Shown here piece after piece: positions 12,101 through 22,763 of a stretch of DNA of 64,000 bases (the first letter of the stretch is position 1; every line of letters starts with the position of its first letter). The notes beneath the pieces are model-generated. The model was not told the origin of the DNA and did not search any database. It saw only the letters and a program-made list of their open reading frames with translations. The DNA is taken from the NCBI GenBank assembly GCA_029953675.1, contig JAMWBK010000001.1:2765001-2829000 (forward strand), written 5' to 3'. Source of the stretch: Rhodosorus marinus (lineage: Eukaryota > Rhodophyta > Stylonematophyceae > Stylonematales > Stylonemataceae). The position numbers were made by a program, and so were the translations under genes.

Positions 12101-13901
12101 TCGAACAGAGGTTCTGGTGTGTTTCGGCTTATCTCAACTAAACTTATTAACGTCTTTGTAGAATCCAGGTGATTCTGATTTCATACCTGTCAAGCCACGG
12201 GCTCAAGATGAGCTTTCAGGTGCTGGAAGGTGGGTCTCAGGCAATATCCAAGAGAGCCGACAAAATGTTCGACAGATCGCAAGACTGTTTACGCGAGGTC
12301 GAAGAGGTTTCCGTTGGGAGCACTCCATGCGAGTTGCAGGCTAATGCAATGCTAGTTGGACATGCTACCATCTCAAGGAGATACTTCATATTCGCTTCCA
12401 CACTCGCCCTAGAAGCCGCCAGCGAACTTATAGGGCATCACCGTCCGACGAACAAGGCTCAAGACCTTCGTTTGAGTCCACGCAAGACAAAAACAAGTCG
12501 GTTGCTACCTAATCCTTTCAAACTATGTCTTGCAGTGTTCTGCTATGAGTTTCCATAATCCTCACGCCCCCAGGCGTGAGCTTCGTCCTCCACCAAGCTC
12601 ACCTTTCACCCTCACAGCAAGTGCGAGAAAAAAAAAAGAGGAGTAAACCACAATAATTCGCAAATATTAGATCAATAAATTGCTCTTAGAATCTCCCAGT
12701 TGGATAAATATATATCCTATTTTTTAATAATATCCAACATATGGTCAAAATCATTAACTTTGGTGTTTTTGCATCGATTACTGGGGAGCCCATTTCTGTT
12801 ATACGAGTCTTCTTCATGCCCAAAAACATTTGCATTATAATAAATGCGAAATTGTATCATGATATATTTTAAACGCGAAGGTAATACTTGTAATACTCGT
12901 TCCCAAAAAGAATAGAATAACGAAATAAATCCTAACAATTTTCCAATTGTTTTAAATAATCGAGAAAATAAAATAGAATAGAGTTAAACCGTTTCTAATT
13001 TATAAGTCATGGTTGATGAATAGTTGTTTAAAATAGTCGATGCTCTTGTTTTGCAGGAAAATGGAAATATGAAGAGCCTATTTTTAGTTGCCATCCAATT
13101 TGGTATTTTGGGTTGTGAGCGCTTCAACCTGCTTATCGATCTACGAGCGGACGCAATGGGGGATGGTTGAGGAGGTTCTCAGAGAGTAACACGGTCTTTT
13201 AGTATTTCTCAGCGGCTGTGTACAGTGCTGTTTGTTTGTTTCCTGTGATCTGGTGAAGTAGTCCTGTTCGTGGATTGTGATTTATTATTAATAAACGTAA
13301 TCATATATATATTATTACGATTATTCGTATTGAGCGAACGCGCTACGGTTTCCTTTGCGGGAACCGCTGAAGCTGAGGAAAGGGAATTTCCTTCCCTGAC
13401 AGATGGTCCTCGGAATTCGCACGCAAAAACTATCAGAACAGAGACTAAAGTCTCTCTTGATCTTTGGCCCCCCATCATGAACGCGGGAATCGAAACCGCT
13501 TTGCAACCGTACGTATTTCAGCATCCACAGACCCGCGTCCTCTTCACTTTCTCGCTCGAATAGCCTCAGGTTTTCTAGTCCGGATTCATCATTCCCCTTG
13601 CACACATTTTCATTGGAACTTGAGGTTACCGAAATAAAACCAGGTTTGAGGAATGTCGTCGCGATGCCTCACCCGAGCGGTCGCCTCCTCAACCTTCCCT
13701 ACCACCGTCACAGACTGGCGCCGCGGTAAGCTGCTATTCTTAGACGCTCAGGCGTCCTTGAGCGTCAAGTCAGAAGGCCCAAGAGCAGTAGGTACCATTA
13801 ACACGACGTGAATTCACACTTTGGTCAAGGTCAACATTCTATTTTTGTACAAGCCTCCCAACATCTTCCTCAAGAACATCTGTCCCACTCCCGACCCTCG
13901 C
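12101..13901. other. Intergenic; hairpin at 12,561-12,580 and AT-rich core
   Basis: A perfect hairpin with 8-bp arms (CTCACGCC, loop CCCA, GGCGTGAG) sits 460 bp beyond the PPR stop. The stretch 12,650-13,020 is very AT-rich. Another hairpin at 13,743-13,766 has arms GACGCTCA/TGAGCGTC and an 8-nt loop. ORFs here lack codon bias or known motifs. Confidence 0.5.
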
Positions 13902-13909
13902 CTATATAA
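13902..13909 (+). promoter_or_regulatory. Probable TATA box of the zinc-finger gene
   Basis: CTATATAA lies about 30 bp before the start codon at 13939. The spacing implies a very short 5' leader. Confidence 0.5.
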
Positions 13910-13938
13910 CCAGCTCAACCTCGAGGGCATTCAGCACT

Positions 13939-14604
13939 ATGAGCATTACGTCGACCGGTGACAGCACAGGAGAAAAGCGGACGAGCACTATGGCTGCTAT
14001 GGACTATCTGGATGAGCTTACAAGCATTCTCAGCTCGGGAAGCGTTCGGGAGGGAGGCGTAAAGGCATCCAACTGCGAAACACCCACGAACGATGGATTG
14101 GACCAAAAAACGAGATTCGAGCTCGAGCTGCTTGAATTCGAGTCCATGCTGATGGATCTGACATGCTTTCCAGACGATGGTCTTCCACGAAAACAGAGTT
14201 CCATTGCGCCTTCCGTGCTTCCGAAACCGATCGCTCAGAGTGCCGAGAATAGAACTGCAAGTAAGAAACCGGATCCCTTACAGTCCGTGGAGAAGGCGGG
14301 CTTTCAACTGCCAAGCAGGAGCGTCAAGCCAGCGCAGTTCTGTCATTTGTGTTGGAGGTCAGCGCAACGCGTCAACGTGGTGGTCTGCAGTAATATTCTC
14401 TTCTCCAGCTGCCGAAAGATCGTCTGTGAGAAGTGCTTCGAGAAGTTCGGATGGGACTGGAGCTCTGCTGCGACCGAGAGGGAACACTGGATCTGTACCC
14501 ATTGCCGGGGAAGTTGCCCAGGCAAAGCTCAGTGCTACGTCTACGGAAGAACTAACGAGAAACGGAGAAGAATGAGAGCCGCTCTCAAAGGATATCCGTT
14601 ATGA
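13939..14604 (+). CDS. 4CXXC-type (CDCA7/R1-like) zinc-finger protein
   Basis: Intronless, 221 aa. Residues 1-130 are Ser/Glu rich with a leucine-rich acidic patch (MDYLDELTSIL and LLEFESMLMDL). The C-terminal part from about residue 134 is Cys-rich with pairs CHLC, C-x7-C, CEKC and CTHC, then CPGKAQC and a basic tail NEKRRRMR. Order and spacing resemble the zf-4CXXC_R1 domain of CDCA7 and related proteins, which bind DNA and recruit HELLS-type remodellers. The match is by eye and partial. A PHD-like or other treble-clef domain is the alternative. It lies tail to tail with the RAD5-like gene, and its predicted role on chromatin fits the two genes that follow. Confidence 0.65.
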   Translation: MSITSTGDSTGEKRTSTMAAMDYLDELTSILSSGSVREGGVKASNCETPTNDGLDQKTRFELELLEFESMLMDLTCFPDDGLPRKQSSIAPSVLPKPIAQSAENRTASKKPDPLQSVEKAGFQLPSRSVKPAQFCHLCWRSAQRVNVVVCSNILFSSCRKIVCEKCFEKFGWDWSSAATEREHWICTHCRGSCPGKAQCYVYGRTNEKRRRMRAALKGYPL

Positions 14605-14776
14605 AACTTCTGGTTCTAAGAGCAGAAGCATCGGCATCAATGCCTTGTACAAAGTCTCCTTATAAAAACGAAAGCCATAAAAAGAAAACCACTCAAGCGC
14701 CGATAGTCGGTCACCCTACGCGACCGTAGCTGCTCCACACTGCCGTCCACAAGCTCCTACTTCACATCAGGCTCAC

Positions 14777-17700
14777 TCAGCTGAACAGCAGCTTGATCTC
14801 CTCAAGCCTCGCCTCTCGCGCCTCGGCTGGAGTCTGCTCCACAACGCCGTCCACTAGCTCCTGTTTCATCCTTTGTACGTCCAGCAGCCTCTCTTCCACA
14901 CTATCCTTCACTATGTATCTCTTCACGTAGACTTTCTTGTCCTGCCCAATTCGATGTACTCGACCTGAAGACACGCAACCGCTTGTTAGCCGATGATTAC
15001 CGCCGCAGTTCCAGCCCGTTCCAAGCCCATCTTACCTATGGCCTGTTCCTCTACGGCAGGGTTCCACCACGGATCCAGGATGATGACATGATTTGCCATT
15101 GTCAAGTTCAATCCGACGCCTCCTGCCTTTGTTGAGACGAGCAACACGTTGGAGTCGCCGGAGTTCAAAGCAAACTCTTTGAGGATTATAGGCCGCTTTT
15201 GAGGAGGAACAGCTCCGTCGAGTCTGAGGAAGGATATGCCCTCTTCAGTCAGCGGTACCTCGAGAAGGTCCAGCATCGAAGTCCATTGCGAAAAAACGAC
15301 AGCCTTGTCGCCCGATGAGTTTTCTCGGATGCTCTTCAAGTCAGCGAGTAGCCTGGAGACCTGGTTTCCCAGAAAGGTGCTCAAAGGTTAGCCAAAGAGT
15401 TGGGGGTAGAAGATTGGGGGGAGATATAATACCTTACTGCTCGGCTGCCACTTCTCCTTGATATCGATTGAGAACCTACTTGATCGGGGAGCCGTGAGGA
15501 CCTGCTGCTGCTGAATCGGGGCTCGACAGACGGGACAAAAGGCTGTGTCGCTCGAGCCGAAGCAGTGACTTAAGCAGTCCCGGCAGGCCCCATGACCGCA
15601 CGTAGCGATTACAGCATCCTCCATCATGTCCAGGCAGATGGGACACTCCTCGTTTTCCATCCGCTTACCGTCCTTGAACTCCTTGACCATGTTCTCCTTG
15701 TAGGCGCTCGGCTGGCTACCGTCAACTTGGTTAGGTCGGCCGTCCTCTACGCCCCCAACGCCACGTGCTGAAGCCGACGAATCCACAAATCGCTTCGCGA
15801 ACCTCGACAGGTTCTTCATCATATCCACGTCGCTGCTCGGCGCGCTCAGAAACAGGAAAGGGTGGTCGCAGCATTGCCTCAGCCTCAGAAGAAGAGTCAG
15901 AACGCTGACCATATTGGATAGCACTTTTCCCTGAAAAGCGGACAATTGAAGGAACACCTTGAGCTCAACCAACACGTGCAGAGCAGAAGATGGACAGGCA
16001 TCCATACCTGAGCGACATAAGTATCAAAGCTGGTTCGGGAACGGCTGTAGAGTGCGTTGTAAAAGTCCCTTTCGGCGGGCTCCTGAACGATGCTGCAGAT
16101 TTCGGTAATCCTCTCTGGAAGTTCCAAGAGCCTTCTTCCATCCGGCGTTCGATCGTGTTTGGTTCGACGGAGCATCAGCGGCTGGTTTGAAGAAGAAACA
16201 AAGTAAGCAATAGCAGTAAGAGCGCGCATCACCCCAGAGGAGATGGACTAAGCGACCGAGAGGTGAATGGCCTTTCCTACCGCGAGTACGTGTCGAATGA
16301 TTACTCGCGCATTCTGTATTTCCTCTGGAGAACCGCTGTTATGCTTGGACATGACTTCCCTATGCCAAAACCTCTGGTTACCCCAGGGCGATGACTTCAT
16401 GAAGCGGAGGAGGCTGTAAAGATCGTTCGGCTGGTTCTGGACGGGAGTCCCCGTTAGGCACCAGTACGACCTCGCCTCCAGCTCAAAGGCTGCGCGAGCC
16501 GTCTTTGTTTTGCCCGATTTGATGCAATGGGCTTCGTCAAGGATCACCCTATGCCATTTTGTCCTAGTCATCGAGGTATCGGGTTCAAATATTCAGGGTC
16601 CCCGGGCGTTCCCAGCACCTGCCGAGAGGAGAATGCTTCTGTGGGACTCACCTGGTCAAGAACTTGTGACCTGTGGAATCACTTGCAAGGATTCCATAGG
16701 TTGTGACAACAACATCTGATTCTTCGAGGGTGAGCACTTCAGCATTCTGACTCAGCCGCTTCACTCCATAGAATTGAGCTACTCGAAGTCCGTCAGAGTG
16801 AGTAGCTATCTCCTCCTGCCACTGGGACAAGATTGTGGTGGGACACACCACCAGCGTGCCTCCACGTTTCATCCCGGCTGCTTGCTCAGATTCCGAAGGA
16901 GGCGGAGGAGGATTGGCGAGGATAACTCCAATGGCCTGGACAGTCTTGCCCAAGCCCATCTCGTCAGCGAGAATGCCACCCTTGCAAGACTCGCCGGATA
17001 TTTTCGGCCGGGTTAGGGACACCGAAAGCGTCGACGGATTGAAGTAGAAAAGCGTCTCGAGGCTTGTCACCTCCTTCCAGAGCGGGTTGTAGGTATCAAC
17101 ATTGGTGTCACCCAGCCCAGCCTCCCGAAGAATCATCCAGCTCACCCCGTGCTTCTGGTACTCACGCAGCGAGCAGTTCAGCCCGGGGATCGAATCCGCT
17201 AGTTTCTTCTGCGCATCGGTAAGCTTGATCGCTTCTTCCATATAGAACCTATACAGGCAACGTGGAGGAACTCTGCTCAGTCCATGCACAGCGGACAGGG
17301 GAAAAACTTCCGCTGGCTCGACGAGAAAAACGTACCCAACTTTTATCCCTTGTTTTAGCTCAGGGTGCTTAATCCAGTCCAGACTCCTCGCGAGATTCAG
17401 GAACGAAGCCTGCAGCAGTGACCTGTCGTGCTCTTCCGCATCGGTTCTCAGTGGCTGATCACCGAAAAGTTCCGTTTTCGCCCAGACCTTGACGTATACT
17501 ATGATCGACGAGTTGAGACGTAATCTCGGGCCAGGATCCTCCAGAACGAAGCCTTCAGCTAGGATGTAGTTGTGATACAGCAACGGACTCAAGTGCGAAG
17601 CCTGGTCCAAAGGAATTCTACCCACGTCCCTCCCACGAATTCGGAGTCGGACCCTACTGGGTGTCATATGGTTCACTGTATCCGATCTCAGCACGACATG

Positions 17701-18365
17701 ATCGCCCTGCGCGGCGAGATTCCCTCCCGTTGAGGTAGAAAACCCCTCAAAAAGATGGCTCGCGATTGGCTTATAGCCCTTACGTTCGAGTTGGTCGAGT
17801 TGAGATGTCTAGTTCACGAGTTGGAAGGAGCGTACGCGGTCAGCGGTCAGTTGGTGATGGTTTTGGAGAGGCTGCTCGACCTCACATTATCAGGGCTTTT
17901 TTCTCGTTTGCTCGGAGCCTCACCCGATGCAACACGCGGTGACTTTGTCGTCTGCTCCGTGCCAGCAGGGTGAGCAAGGCTTCGTTTCTCTCCAACTTCT
18001 TCCGGATCCGTCAGGCGTGGAGACGGATGGAGTGCGTCATTTGTGCAAAATACCTGCTCTTCCTTCTCAGCGGAGCGACCTTCTGGGTTTGTCATGTTTC
18101 CACCGAGCTTTTCGGGTTTCACGTCTGTGCCAGAAGGTCTATTGTCGCCGGAAAATTCCTGCTCCTGTGTCGTCGAAGCCTCGGTCTCATCGTCAAGTTC
18201 ATTTGCCAATTCCGCCTGTACTCCAAATGCAGCAGCCAATTCATCCTTTGAGGGACCAGCAACGCCGAATTCGTCGTGGTACTCGCTTCCGAGCTCCCGC
18301 TCTGGCTTCGGCTTTTCCGGCGCATAAACTCGTCGCTTACTATCCGTCGCTACGTCTGACAACAT
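14777..18365 (-). CDS. RAD5/HLTF-like SNF2 ATPase with RING finger (7 exons)
   Basis: Exons at 18365-17886, 17706-16652, 16563-16281, 16181-16008, 15930-15433, 15360-15036 and 14964-14777 join in phase to about 1000 aa. Residues 1-160 are acidic and disordered. A HIRAN-like region follows (about 175-245). The SNF2 ATPase has motif I DEMGLGKT (408-415), motif II DEAH (about 521) and TGTPVQN. A C3HC4 RING (CPIC...CGHGACRDC...CPVC, about 760-805) is inserted between the helicase lobes. The C-terminal lobe contains VVFSQWTSMLDLLE, STKAGGVGLNLT and GRVHRIGQ, the last made by splicing. This order is diagnostic of Rad5/HLTF/SHPRH-type proteins, which poly-ubiquitinate PCNA and remodel stalled replication forks. 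The start codon is the first ATG of a good frame. One exon edge near 16,652 is uncertain by one base. Confidence 0.92.
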
Positions 18366-18489
18366 ATCAAACCAAACGTGCAGGAGTCCAGCTGTTGTCG
18401 TCCTATAGCCGAGTCAACCACAGCTATGGGAGCGCATCCTACCAAAACCAGAGCGAGGATCAGTCAGATATACTCCTTACTCGGAGCTC

Positions 18490-18722
18490 GAAACTCTACT
18501 TGTTCCGTTCTTTCCCCCAGATGAAGAAGACCAGAGCCTGCTTCAGCTTACCAAACCAGGTCTTCAAAGGCACCCGGTGAGCGAGAAGACTCGTAGACCG
18601 AGGATTCCTACGCGGATTCACGAACTCTACTTGTTCCGTTCTTTGTTCCAGATGAAGAAGACCAGAATCTGCTCTAGATAACCAACCAGATCTTCCGTCA
18701 GAAGACACCGGTGAGCAGCAAG
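18490..18722. repeat. Tandem pair of about 100-bp modules, 131-bp period
   Basis: Copy 1 (18490-18588) and copy 2 (18621-18722) share ACTCTACTTGTTCCGTTCTT, then a CAG-ATGAAGAAGACCAGA block, and end at a GGTGAGC. On the minus strand both copies encode a peptide ending FFIWGKERNK or FFIWNKERNK before a stop. They lie between the RAD5-like start and the WDR76-like stop. Confidence 0.75.
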
Positions 18723-18946
18723 CCTGGACCCAGAGCGAAGAAGTTTTCCTAGGTGCCCCGCAACAAGGCCCTGACCCGAAGTCGGAGCTCGAGAAAAGCA
18801 AATGGACAGGCACATATTAATGCAACCGCGAAAAATCGTGGACAAATCTTCAAGATCTCCGAATTTCAGTTCCTTTGGGAATCGTTTTTGGAGGGAAATT
18901 AATCTGAAATTAATTATTAAAAAACAGTTATTTGGGGCCAATGGGG

Positions 18947-20826
18947 TTAATTAGAATAACCGAAGAGTGAAATCTCCCGCGTAAATGCGGCTGCCAGGAT
19001 GTTTCGGTTCTCATGGGAGATCGGGAGGATCAAGGATGGGGTCGATGAGAGTTGAGGACGTGCCTGACAGGCTCCGGTGCTGGTACAGTAGAAGCTGAAG
19101 CGGTTCGAGGCTTCTCCAGTACAGACGATGGACCTTCCGCCCCTTAGAAACCGTGGATGGTGGATGGTCGAGCTCCTTGCCTGATGGGTGGGATGCTCGT
19201 TCAGCAAACGCCTTTTTTCCCGATGCTTGAGAGCCTCCCTTGCTCACCTTGAAGGTATGTCCCTCGAACGACAGATTGTAGCTCTTCGGGTACCTGACGT
19301 CCCAGAGGTGGACAGATGGATCAAATCCCGAGGAAACGAGGTAGTTGCAGTCCGTTGGACTCCAGTCGATCGAGTTGACGGCGCCGTCTTGTGCGGACTC
19401 GATGGTGATGGCCTTGAGCGCCCTCATTCTCATATCGGACAGAATAATGCGTCCGTCGTTCCCAGCGCTCGCGAATTCGTCTGGATTCCTCCATCTCACG
19501 CACTTGACAACTCCGTAATGATGGTCGTCAAAACTCGAAATGCTGGTCATACCGGTCGGTTCGATTCTCCCCAGGCCGATTGTACAGTCCTTTGAGCCTG
19601 TTAGTATTCTACGATTCGAGACATCAAAGCTGAAGATCCCTCGGGTGTGCATGTCCACGCACGTGAAGAGACATTCAGGCGTCTTCCTCTCGACATCGAG
19701 GGAAGCAACATTCCACAAGCTTATCGATCCGTCGTTTGACGCCGTCAGCAGAGCGACCTGAAGTCGGGCAGAGGACGAGAGCGGGGGTGCTCAGAAGAAT
19801 GCTCCCAACCAGGGCTGCTCAAACTGCTGTGTTGGTGTTCCTACCTTGACACAGTCATCGAGCTCAACGAGCTTGACCTCGGAGATCCATCCAGCGTGAA
19901 GTTTTGAGCTTATGAAGGAAGTATCCTCTTCTTCGGATGTTTCGGTTTGGTCCAGTCGGAACACGCTGACGTAGCCGTTCTTTCCTCCGGCTGCGATAAT
20001 GTTTCCGCAAGTGGACATCGAGTATGCCTTTTGGAGGCCGGTATCTCGGAGGTTTATTTGCAGAGGATCGATCGAAACCGACTCATTTCCTGAGCTGAAT
20101 GAGCCTGCTGTGTGGGTTAGACCGGCAGTCGCATTGAAAACGACTACTGTTTGTCGTTGGATTGTTACCTTCCGCCAATTTTTCAACCCAAGCATCCGCG
20201 TCGCACAAGCCTCCCACACATGCGAACACGCGCGGCTCCTCAGGAGGCAATGCAATCTCAAGAGAAGTACTCAGTGTTGTCCCCGTCGTGCCTTGCAGGC
20301 GGGCGGACCTCCTCTTTGGGGTGGAGGCCGAAGGCTGCGTGGCAGCAACCTTGCGAGCCAACCTCTTCGGTTTCTTCTCCTTCATCTCCTTTGCTGACTG
20401 TAAAGGTTTGATCCCGAGGCTGAGAAGCTTTAACGAGTTCTTTTGGATCCTATTCTGTCTCTCTATCTCATAGGCTGCAGCATCCACTTCCACGTCATCC
20501 TTTCCCGCCTCATCCGAAGCAACCAAATCGCCACCATCCGTCAAAGACGCAGTACTTCTAGTTCCATGATCTCGTGCGGTCTGAGAACCACTTCCTGGAA
20601 CTTCCTCCGCTCTCCACCGAGCATCCTCATCTGTCAACGGCCATGCTTCGGATGTTGAAGCTGAATTTTCATTCGGAAGTTCGGAAGGTTTTCCCAAACC
20701 CGTATTGGCAGATACTTCACCCCTCGAATGACACCATGCTACTGCACTTGCATCTTCTCCAGACCCATCCAGTTTACTGCCTGAGAACCAGTAATCTATT
20801 GTCCTTTGGCGAACCCCGCCCGCCAT
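18947..20826 (-). CDS. CMR1/WDR76-like WD40 protein with N-terminal PIP box (4 exons)
   Basis: Exons at 20826-20169, 20146-19845, 19757-19248 and 19180-18947 join in phase to about 567 aa. Residues 7-14 read QRTIDYWF, which fits the PCNA-interacting pattern Q-x-x-I-x-x-aromatic-aromatic. A disordered acidic segment follows, then a charged helix with IQKNSLKLLSLGIKPL, the family-typical segment before the propeller. The rest is a WD40 propeller (VALLTASNDGSISLWNV, DEFASAGNDGRIILSD, SSGFDPSVHLWDVRYP). Yeast Cmr1 and human WDR76 are nuclear DNA-damage-response proteins, and WDR76 works with CUL4-DDB1. The last intron is 67 nt, and its acceptor CACCCATCAG restores the C-terminal strand ending SLFGYSN. 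Family assignment is good. The PIP box is my inference from position and sequence. Confidence 0.85.
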
Positions 20827-22013
20827 CGCCGCCGGTCCCTTCCCGCCAGGCACACCGCAAGCTTTCCAGACCCACAAAAAAAAAAATACCTGCCCAAATC
20901 AAAACAAAACGGATCGTTTTGGAAGCTAACCAATAAAAATTTATCCACACATTAGGCAATTCTCCTGCCCTCCCTCACTCTCCCCATACACACACCACCC
21001 CGAAACCCACAGTCCCCCTTAAGGAACAGAACAACAATCACATCCAAATCCCCGCCAACACCAATGCTAATCCAAGCTCATATAAATGTCACCCACATCT
21101 CCATCTCAAACCAATTATTGACTGATTATATACTGTTTTCATTAATTTAATGGGATCTATCAATCAATAATATACTCCGTTGAAGGTGACGCTTTTGAAG
21201 AAGGCTCGAAAACGAATCCAAAATTTAGGGCGTAGTTGATTGGACTTACGATATAATGACTGAAGTGGACCAATGGATGGGTGCGGGTGCCGGGACCAGC
21301 GGCTTGTAGCAGAAATCAGGTTCTTTAATCTGACTAATGGAGGCAAAGACAGCGAGATTGATCCTCGATAAGACTGCTACTGAACTGATGAGATGGGCAG
21401 TTTGCTTTGTGGGATGACTCTGTTCGTAAGTGCAACTGATGGGGATGGCATGGACAATGAATGAACGTCTCGACGAGGATTGCCCCAACACATATTTCAG
21501 GATATGAGCACCAATACGATCCGTAGTCCTGTAAAAAAAAAGACCTAGGTTAGACATACCTTAGATTCAAGTGACCAGAGAAGGGGTTTTGTGTATTCCA
21601 TGCCTATCGGCACACGCACGTATGCGGAGGAAAACATGTCGCACCTTACAAACGCTCCATGCGAAAATGTCAAAGGGCATCCAGCATCTCCCTGATACAT
21701 AACTACAAATCAAGCTTGCTCTCTGCCGACACTGTAGGCTGGATTATCACATACGTGGGGTGGTCTACCCACTTGAGAGCACGATTGACGGAGAGGCCGA
21801 TGTCACACCACGCTCTCGGAGCTGGAAGGCTTGCACTGCGGGATACGTCACCACAAGGGAAGGGCATCACAGAAAGTGAGGCTGAAGCTGTTGAGCACCA
21901 GATACGACGGCCATGTCGCTAAGGGGGACTTGATTTTGCCAGCGGGACTGGCAGTCAACCAGTGTCTTTCCACGCAGGGTGGAAACAAGAGCATTTGATC
22001 GCATATTACCACT
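20827..22013. other. Intergenic, no gene seen
   Basis: Upstream of the WDR76-like gene. There is an AT-rich stretch near 21,080-21,170. Short ORFs from 21,250 to 21,920 on both strands carry no recognisable motif. The last part may be eroded retroelement sequence continuous with the next feature. Confidence 0.45.
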
Positions 22014-22295
22014 TTGCAAATACATAATCTCAGAGAATGTGCTACAGCCGCGCAACTACGGAATCCAGATTTTGAGAAGGCGTTTATTGTGAGTATAGAC
22101 GATAATAACAAGGGATTGGGAGGTGTTCTCCTCCAGAAGTTCGAAGACGGGGAGCATCTAATTTCCCAGTACTCAAAGAAACTCTCCACAGCTGAATAAG
22201 GATTCAGCCTGTGAACAAGAACTATACACGGATTGTGATCCGTTCGGATCACAAGCTGATGGCCCTCCAAGAATTTATGCCAAGATTAGACAAGT
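22014..22295 (+). pseudogene. Ty3/gypsy retrotransposon fragment (RT end to RNase H)
   Basis: The frame reads LRNPDFEKAFIVSIDDNNKG, then LGGVLLQKFEDGEHLISQYS and KKLSTAE. This matches the start of gypsy-type RNase H (PDF-x-KPF, a TDAS-like site, then the YxSxKL motif). A stop follows. The homology then resumes in a second frame (ACEQELYT) and a third (RIVIRSDHKLMALQEFMPRL), so at least two frameshifts and a deletion have destroyed it. The catalytic Asp position reads SIDDNN. No LTR, integrase or gag was found nearby. This is a dead fragment. Confidence 0.8.
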
Positions 22296-22633
22296 GAATG
22301 TATCAGAATACTACTCTGAGAGCACTAATCTGCTGAAGGCGCAAAACATGCGGCGTTCATTTCACCATACCCGGAGCCTAGAGCTGTGTACAGACTGGAA
22401 AGTGCAGCCTGGAACTCACGGATGCAGTCTTTGAGCAAAGCAGCTTCTTTTCCATCGAGAAGTCGGTGTAGCACCCAAATTGCTAGTGCCTATAGTTCTT
22501 TGCTTGTAGGGTATTCATAACGTTTTCAGCTGCCGAGAATTTATTGAAAAGCTTGTGTAAGAGTCCGACTCGGCCCAGCTTGATAGTTGGTTACAGATTT
22601 CGGGGTGTATCCCGCTTCTATTGGTGTTCAGCG

Positions 22634-22756
22634 TAGGGTTGTGCCATGCGGGTCGGGTTTTTCGCTGTAAATCCCTCTAAACCCCCCTGTTTTCGCCGGT
22701 TTAACCACTTCTGGGTCGTAAACAGCGAAAAACCCGACCCACTGGGCACAACCCTA
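22634..22756. mobile_element. hAT-like MITE, 123 bp, with 7-bp target-site duplication
   Basis: The element begins TAGGGTTGTGCC and ends in the reverse complement GGCACAACCCTA. The inverted repeats extend inwards for about 35 bp (both contain GGGTCGGGTTTTTCGCTGT), differing only at positions 13-16. It is flanked by TTCAGCG at 22627-22633 and again at 22757-22763. TIRs of this form (TAGGG, then a GGGTCGGGT core) are known from hAT-family MITEs, which usually make 8-bp duplications. Here I can see 7. There is no coding capacity. Confidence 0.85.
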
Positions 22757-22763
22757 TTCAGCG

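Noticed and set aside
12169-12558. 129-codon ORF after the PPR gene
   Set aside because: No ATG-led conserved motif or homology that I can see, and it follows the PPR stop as probable 3' flank.
21848-22270. Minus-strand ORF of 140 codons with an RNase H-like word (VIRTDH)
   Set aside because: It is the shadow of the gypsy RNase H fragment on the plus strand, which has the real motif order.
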